A DNA stretch of 46,379 bases from Sphingomonas sp. Its GTDB lineage: Bacteria > Pseudomonadota > Alphaproteobacteria > Sphingomonadales > Sphingomonadaceae. The notes under the pieces are model-generated. The model was not told the DNA's origin and did not search any database. It was given only the letters and a program-made list of their open reading frames with translations. Location of the stretch: the NCBI RefSeq assembly GCF_026460985.1, contig NZ_JAPKNM010000122.1, forward strand, positions 1 to 46,379, in the 5' to 3' direction. Positions within the stretch are counted from its first letter, which is position 1. Each line of letters begins with the position of its first letter. Below, piece after piece: positions 43,871-46,379 of the stretch. A program made the position numbers and the translations under genes.

Positions 43871-45235
43871 ATGAACGCCCGCAAGATGATCAAGTTCGGC
43901 CTCTCGGCATTCGTGCTGGGCGGCGTGGCCGTGACCGGCGTCGCGACGCAGGGCTTCACCAGCTCGGCCTTCGCGACTTCGGGCGCCAACGCCAAGAAGG
44001 CGGCCTCGGAAGCCAAGGACGCGCGCAAGGCGATCGCCAAGCGCAAGGCCGACGCCGCCGTGCAGCATGCCGAGGCGGCGGTCGCCTATGATCCGGCCAA
44101 TGCCGAATATCGTGCGTTGCTGGGTCAGGCCTATCTGCTCTCGGGCCGCTTCACCTCGGCTTCGCAGGCGCTGAACGATGCGCTGACGCTCGCTCCGCAG
44201 GATGGTCGTATCGCGCTCAACCTCGTGCTCGCCAAGATCGCGCAGGGCGATTGGGCCGGTGCGCGCGCGACGCTGCAGACGCATGCCGACCGGATCCCCG
44301 CGAGCGATCGCGGCCTCGCCTTCGCGCTCGCTGGCGATCCGGTGACCGCGGTCGATATCCTCGGCCCTGCCGCCCGCGAGGCGACCGCCACCGCCAAGAC
44401 CCGCCAGAACCTCGCGCTGAGCCTCGCGCTCGCCGGGCGCTGGAAGGAAGCGGGCGAGATCGCGTCGATGGACGTGTCGCCCGACCAGCTCCAGGCGCGC
44501 CTCACCGAATGGGCTAAGTTCGCGCGCCCGACCAACGCCTATGACCAGGTCGCCTCGCTGCTGGGCGTCCATGCGGTGGAGGATGGCGGCCAGCCGGTCG
44601 CCCTCGCGCTCGCGCAGCAGCCGGGTGTCGCCGTGGCGGCGGTGGCGCCGGTCGCCGATCCGGTCGATGTCTATATGCCCGGCGTGCCGCAGGGCGCCGC
44701 GGAAGTCGCCGCCGAGGCGGGCGTCGAGGTCGCGGCCGCGCCGCAGCCCGAAGTACAGCCCAAGCCGCAGCAGGTGGCGGGCACCGGCCCGCAGGTCGTG
44801 TTCGGTCCGCGCGCCGAAGTGGTCCAGCAGATCCGAGTCGCGCAGGCGGCTCCGGCACGCGTCGCGCCGGCCAGGGCGCCGGTTCGCACGGCGACCGCGG
44901 TCGCAGCACCCGCGCCGGTGGCCAAGGCCAAGCCCGGCAATTTCTATGTCCAGCTCGGCGCCTATCAGAATGCCGCGGTCGCGCGCGACGCCTGGGCGCG
45001 GCACGCCCGCCGCGTTACCGCGCTTCGCGACGAGACGCCGCAGGGCGTCCAGTTCTCGACCCGCGCGGGCAATTTCTATCGCCTGTCGGTCGGCGGCTTC
45101 GCGCGCAACGACGCCGCGGCGCTGTGCCAGCAGGTCCGCGCCAGCGGCAGCCCGTGCTTCGTGCGCGTGGGTGCCGGCGACAGCGTCGCCGCCTGGGTCA
45201 AGGGCGCCGGCCGCGCGCAGGTCGCCGCGCGCTGA
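43871..45235 (+). CDS. TPR-repeat protein with SPOR domain
   Basis: This 454-residue exported protein has an N-terminal signal or anchor at about 4-36 (IKFGLSAFVLGGVAVTGVATQ). Tetratricopeptide-type repeats lie at about 60-215 (DAAVQHAEAAVAYDPANAEYRALLGQAYLLSGRFTSASQAL). A Pro/Ala/Val-rich linker runs from about 235 to 350, and a SPOR domain from about 355 to 435 (NFYVQLGAYQNAAVARDAW...FYRLSVGGFARNDAAALCQQV). The start is set at ATG 43871 because AAGGAC is seven bases upstream. The GTG at 43856 that overlaps the previous stop (GTGA) and the ATG at 43865 are alternatives. It is the last gene of the parA-like operon and ends at a terminator. Confidence 0.9.
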   Translation: MNARKMIKFGLSAFVLGGVAVTGVATQGFTSSAFATSGANAKKAASEAKDARKAIAKRKADAAVQHAEAAVAYDPANAEYRALLGQAYLLSGRFTSASQALNDALTLAPQDGRIALNLVLAKIAQGDWAGARATLQTHADRIPASDRGLAFALAGDPVTAVDILGPAAREATATAKTRQNLALSLALAGRWKEAGEIASMDVSPDQLQARLTEWAKFARPTNAYDQVASLLGVHAVEDGGQPVALALAQQPGVAVAAVAPVADPVDVYMPGVPQGAAEVAAEAGVEVAAAPQPEVQPKPQQVAGTGPQVVFGPRAEVVQQIRVAQAAPARVAPARAPVRTATAVAAPAPVAKAKPGNFYVQLGAYQNAAVARDAWARHARRVTALRDETPQGVQFSTRAGNFYRLSVGGFARNDAAALCQQVRASGSPCFVRVGAGDSVAAWVKGAGRAQVAAR

Positions 45236-45257
45236 ACCCCATAGCAGTTCGTCACGT

Positions 45258-45290
45258 GAAAGGCCGGGGCTCGCGCTCCGGCCTTTTTCA
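45258..45290 (+). terminator. Rho-independent terminator of the parA-like operon
   Basis: AGGCCGG (45261-45267) pairs with CCGGCCT (45278-45284), with AAA before and TTTTT after the stem. It lies about 25 bases after the TPR-SPOR stop. Confidence 0.9.
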
Positions 45291-45304
45291 TTTGTGCAGG
45301 CTCG

Positions 45305-45428
45305 ATCCTCCCCCGCCAGGGGGAGGTGGCATGCGAAGCATGACGGAGGGGGCGGAATCACGCCGTTAGCGAGGTGCTTCCTCCCCCTCCGTCGCCTTCG
45401 GCGACACCTCCCCCTGGCGGGGGAGGAT
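45305..45428. repeat. Intergenic inverted-repeat element, family B (24-bp perfect arms)
   Basis: ATCCTCCCCCGCCAGGGGGA... (45305-45328) and its exact complement (45405-45428) enclose GCATGCGAAGCATG and GTCGCCTTCGGCGAC hairpins. The arms are the same as at 40433-40559. It separates convergent operons. Confidence 0.9.
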
Positions 45429-45440
45429 TAGGATGTGTCG

Positions 45441-46379
45441 CTATTCGACCGGCGTTCCGCCCTTGTAGAGCTGCAGAACCTTGCCCTGGACCGGCAGGCG
45501 ATCGAACGGCGTGTTGCCTGCGCGCGCGACCATGCGCTCGGCTTCGATCTGCCAGGGCGCGCCGGGATCGAGGACGATCAGGTCCGCGGGCTTGCCGGGG
45601 ACGAGGGTGCCGGCGTCGAGGCCGAGGATCTTCGCCGGATTGGTGGCGAGCAGCGCGAACAGCCGCTCGATCGGGACCAGTCCGTCGCGCACCAGCCCCA
45701 GCGACAGCGCGAGCAGGGTCTCGGCGCCCGACATGCCGGCCTCGGCATCGGCGAAGGGCAGGCGCTTGGCCTCGGGCCCGCGCGGATCGTGGCCCGATGC
45801 GATCACGTCGATCGTGCCGTCCTTCACCGCCGCGAGCGCCGCCTGGCGGTCGCTTTCGTCGCGCAAGGGGGGCGAGAGGCGCGCGAAGGTGCGGAAGTCG
45901 CTCATCGCGATATCCGACAGCAGCAGGTGCGCGGGAGTGATGCCGCAGGTGACGGCGACGCCGCGGCGCTTGGCCGCGCGGATCAGGTCGAAGGCCGCGG
46001 CGGTGGTGACCTGGCGGAAATGGATCCGCGCCCGCGTCTCCTCGGCCAGCATCAGGTCGCGCGCGACGGCTAGCGCCTCGGCGATGGCGGGGGCGGCGGG
46101 GAGCCCGTGCCGCGTCGCGGTCTCGCCCTCGGTCGCGACGGCGCCGTCGGCGAGCCCGCCATCCTCGGCATGTACGACCAGGGTCAGGCCGCAATCGCGG
46201 GCGTAGGCGAGGACCTTGCGCATCGTGCCCGACGCGGCGATCCAGCGCCGTCCGGTGGCGACGGCACGCGCGCCCGCCGAGGCATTGATCGCCATCTCGC
46301 CGAGATCCTGCCCCTCGAGCCCGCGCGTCGCGGCGGCGAGCGGATGGACCCAGAGCGCCGGCTTGCCCGAGAGCGCGGC
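45441..46379 (-). CDS. pyrC: Dihydroorotase (5' end cut by the window)
   Basis: The visible 312 residues are the C-terminal part of a type I dihydroorotase, which cyclises N-carbamoyl-aspartate to dihydroorotate in pyrimidine synthesis. They include the metal-site motif VVHAEDGGLADGAVATEGE, HFRQVTTAAAFDLIRAAK, CGITPAHLLLSD, the catalytic Asp region SGHDPRGPEAKRLPFADAEAGMSGAETLLALSL and ATNPAKILGLDAGTLVPGKPADLIVLD. The N-terminal HxH metal ligands lie outside the window, so an inactive PyrC-like partner of aspartate carbamoyltransferase cannot be excluded. The frame stays open to the right edge, and the first in-window ATG (46295) is internal. pyrB is the likely neighbour beyond the edge. Confidence 0.93.
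   Translation of the reverse strand, partial: AALSGKPALWVHPLAAATRGLEGQDLGEMAINASAGARAVATGRRWIAASGTMRKVLAYARDCGLTLVVHAEDGGLADGAVATEGETATRHGLPAAPAIAEALAVARDLMLAEETRARIHFRQVTTAAAFDLIRAAKRRGVAVTCGITPAHLLLSDIAMSDFRTFARLSPPLRDESDRQAALAAVKDGTIDVIASGHDPRGPEAKRLPFADAEAGMSGAETLLALSLGLVRDGLVPIERLFALLATNPAKILGLDAGTLVPGKPADLIVLDPGAPWQIEAERMVARAGNTPFDRLPVQGKVLQLYKGGTPVE

Noticed and set aside
43409..45361. Minus-strand frame opposite the RHH and TPR-SPOR genes
   Set aside because: It is antisense to two genes with clear domains and crosses a terminator and repeat.

Overview
The window is about 46 kb of GC-rich, gene-dense bacterial chromosome. Gene content and style point to a sphingomonad (Alphaproteobacteria, Sphingomonadales, probably Sphingomonas or a close relative). 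The pointers are two large TonB-dependent receptors, an SWIB-domain protein, a small RFGRxAVxDPRF-type protein, an HspQ with the alphaproteobacterial layout, a C-terminally extended L21, and paired GC-rich palindromic repeats in most gaps between convergent genes. The genus is inferred from gene content, not computed. I see no rRNA, CRISPR array, transposase, integrase or phage structural gene.

Layout. 1-2.7 kb: TetR regulator, GNAT acetyltransferase, rplU-rpmA and hspQ, all on the minus strand. 2.86 kb: tRNA-Ser(CGA). 3.0-4.4 kb: an HxlR regulator divergent from an NmrA-like oxidoreductase, with three palindromes between them. 4.4-7.1 kb: a large nested palindrome, a cobalamin riboswitch and metE. 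7.1-8.7 kb: an exported M28 peptidase translationally coupled to a small unknown protein. 9.0-11.9 kb: an accessory-looking stretch with a small HTH-like protein, an S24-type repressor, a lipoprotein and a putative HExxH metalloprotease resembling DUF4157/Vgr-related proteins. 12-18.4 kb: housekeeping and small genes (YaiI/DUF188, DEAD-box helicase, VOC protein, flavoprotein, SWIB protein, lipoprotein). 18.4-20.3 kb: leuA behind what looks like a leucine attenuator with a leader peptide. 20.4-22.7 kb: PRC-barrel protein and a folE-SDR-folB pterin operon. 22.9-25.7 kb: TonB receptor. 25.9-30.1 kb: TMEM175-type channel and ilvB-ilvN-ilvC. 30.2-34.4 kb: miaA, serB, MFS transporter, low-molecular-weight tyrosine phosphatase. 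34.8-40.4 kb: a TonB receptor, a chemoreceptor and a DUF2332 protein in one direction. 40.5-45.2 kb: MipA/OmpV protein, then a Sel1-SPOR protein divergent from an orphan ParA, a ribbon-helix-helix partner and a TPR-SPOR protein. 45.4 kb to the end: a 5'-truncated dihydroorotase.

How the parts work together. Amino-acid biosynthesis is prominent: ilvB, ilvN and ilvC make the common branched-chain intermediates, leuA commits 2-ketoisovalerate to leucine, serB makes serine and metE makes methionine without B12. Two of these genes carry readable RNA control: a B12 riboswitch for metE and a candidate ribosome-mediated leucine attenuator for leuA. The folE-SDR-folB operon handles pterin and folate precursors.

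The best candidates for undescribed biology are the leuA leader (13-residue Leu-rich peptide, duplicated pairing elements, UACG-capped hairpin), the ParA/RHH/SPOR locus, the orphan metalloprotease gene, and the dense intergenic inverted-repeat families. One of those repeats lies inside the ilv operon and another supplies a Shine-Dalgarno sequence.
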